Notes under the pieces: model-generated | Told to the model about the DNA's origin: nothing | The model's input: only the letters and a program-made list of their open reading frames with translations | Database searches by the model: none | In this document: in pieces, positions 63,182 through 64,000 of the stretch | Position numbering within the stretch: position 1 is the first letter of the stretch | How the letters are laid out: each line of letters starts with the position of its first letter | Translations under genes and position numbers: made by a program | Source of the DNA: Gordonia sp. OPL2 | GTDB taxonomy: Bacteria > Actinomycetota > Actinomycetes > Mycobacteriales > Mycobacteriaceae | Reading direction: 5' to 3' | Assembly (NCBI RefSeq): GCF_003797825.1 | Contig: NZ_RKME01000001.1 | Location: 434,001-498,000, forward strand | DNA length: 64,000 bases

Positions 63182-64000
63182 GTGTCAGCCCTATCGGTCA
63201 CCGCGCAGACCTTTGTCGATATGGGCCCCGCGCGAGCGTTCCAGATGTTCGCCGACGGCCATCTCCTCGGTGCCGAATGCGCGACAATGATCGTCGGAGC
63301 CGCGATTGCACTCCCACTGCCGGTCAGCGATGTCGCAGGCAGGGGCTCCGAGATCACCGTTCTCGGTCGGGTAATGGCCATTCGCCCCGTTCAAAGAGTG
63401 GTGATCGTGCATCATCAGCCGTGGCCGGGTGTCCTGACGGTACGGTTTCACCGGGACGGCAGCGGCACCCGTGTGACCCTCGAGTCACAGATCGACACCG
63501 AAGGTATCGACTGGCTGGCGCGCAGGCGTGGATTCGATTCACCGGCACCGCCGGACCCCAACACCCACCGGATCGGGCTGCTCCTGAGTAAGTCCGGATC
63601 GGCGGCCGTGTTCGCCCAGGCAACGCAGGCGCTCGCCGAGATGGCCGTTGACGAAATCAACGCCGACGGCGGAATCCGGCGCAAACCCGTCGAACTCCGA
63701 ATCGGCGACGACGCCTCGCAATCGTGGACCGGCGTCGCCGAAGCTTCACGACTGGTCCGTGAGGGATGCCGGGCCATCTTTGCCTGCGTCACCTCCGCGA
63801 CATTCAACGCCGTCGTTGCGGCACGGCCGTCGGCCGGAACGCTGTTGGTGCATACGGTCCTGAACGAGGGTGGCGCGTCGCGCGATAATGTGGTCCGGCT
63901 CGGTGAACGTCCGACGAGCCAGGTGCGCGTCGGCATTCCGCGGCTGATGGCAGACACCGGCATGTATCGATGGTTCTTCGTCGGACAACGGTATTCGTGG
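63182..64000 (+). CDS. SRPBCC-AmiC-like fusion, probable amide sensor (NhlC-like), 3' end outside window
   Basis: The first 273 codons of a longer gene, open to the window edge. GTG 63182 is the only start after an in-frame TAG at 63167, with GGGGAG upstream. Residues 1-118 look like an SRPBCC/START fold (QTFVDMGPARAFQMFADG; RVTLESQIDTEGIDWLARR). From about 128 the frame is a periplasmic-binding-protein fold as in AmiC and urea/amide receptors (HRIGLLLSKSGSAAVFAQAT; DEINADGGIRRKPVELRIGDDAS; LVREGCRAIFACVTSATFNA). There is no signal peptide, as expected for a cytoplasmic sensor. It probably binds amide and relieves the adjacent ArsR repressor. Confidence 0.85.
   Translation, partial: MSALSVTAQTFVDMGPARAFQMFADGHLLGAECATMIVGAAIALPLPVSDVAGRGSEITVLGRVMAIRPVQRVVIVHHQPWPGVLTVRFHRDGSGTRVTLESQIDTEGIDWLARRRGFDSPAPPDPNTHRIGLLLSKSGSAAVFAQATQALAEMAVDEINADGGIRRKPVELRIGDDASQSWTGVAEASRLVREGCRAIFACVTSATFNAVVAARPSAGTLLVHTVLNEGGASRDNVVRLGERPTSQVRVGIPRLMADTGMYRWFFVGQRYSW

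Noticed and set aside
55939..64000. Nitrile cluster considered as a transposon-borne element
   Set aside because: No transposase, integrase, terminal inverted repeat or target duplication was seen at the visible left edge; the right edge is outside the window.
1..64000. Search by eye for tRNA, rRNA and known riboswitches
   Set aside because: No convincing cloverleaf, rRNA block or riboswitch core was recognised; a covariance-model search would settle this.

Overview
The window comes from a high-GC actinobacterium of the mycolic-acid group, most like Gordonia or a close Rhodococcus relative. This rests on dense high-GC coding on both strands with frequent GTG starts, three F420-type luciferase-like oxidoreductases, a monomeric NADP isocitrate dehydrogenase, a FadD5-like acyl-CoA ligase, IdeR/DtxR-like iron boxes and many FAD oxygenases. 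No rRNA, tRNA, IS element, prophage or CRISPR array was recognised.

Layout. 0-5 kb: the end of an alpha/beta hydrolase, an Fe-S photolyase, a GlgC-like nucleotidyltransferase and a CYTH-CHAD protein. 5.1-10.7 kb: a tightly overlapping SMC-like operon jetA-jetB-jetC (MksF-MksE-MksB) with no jetD beside it. 10.8-22 kb: an M15 peptidase, two glycosyltransferases, Icd, a molybdate-binding protein, a secreted SGNH hydrolase, an SDR-DUF2867 protein, a small DUF1540 protein behind two possible iron boxes, a PhoD-like phosphatase and a ThiD/PdxK kinase. 22-33 kb: a GAF-ANTAR regulator, an acyl-CoA ligase, an FMO behind a good iron box, an ArsR-AHSA1 pair with a striking promoter/operator, and an esterase plus Baeyer-Villiger-type monooxygenase pair facing an AraC regulator. 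33-43 kb: F420 enzymes, a VanX-like dipeptidase, a crotonase, an amine oxidase with a divergent TetR, an ammonium transporter and an ABC-F ATPase. 43-53.8 kb: a diguanylate cyclase, a ferritin-like protein, SRPBCC, DinB, DUF6319 and CsbD proteins, two FAD reductases and a TetR/SDR pair with matched operators.

55.9-64 kb is the main accessory feature: a full aldoxime-nitrile-amide pathway. Aldoxime dehydratase makes the nitrile, Fe-type nitrile hydratase (alpha, beta and a CobW-type activator) makes the amide, and an amidase makes the acid. An AraC regulator sits between the aldoxime dehydratase and the amidase. Downstream of the activator are an ArsR repressor and, running off the window, a gene joining an SRPBCC-like domain to an AmiC-like ligand-binding domain. 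The ArsR/AmiC pairing resembles the NhlD/NhlC pair known from a cobalt-type nitrile hydratase cluster, here beside an iron-type enzyme. The left border holds a remnant of a LuxR-type ATPase regulator.

Regulatory structure is unusually readable: several strong hairpin terminators between convergent genes, iron boxes, a LexA-like palindrome, and short tandem duplications that span the stop codons of three unrelated genes.
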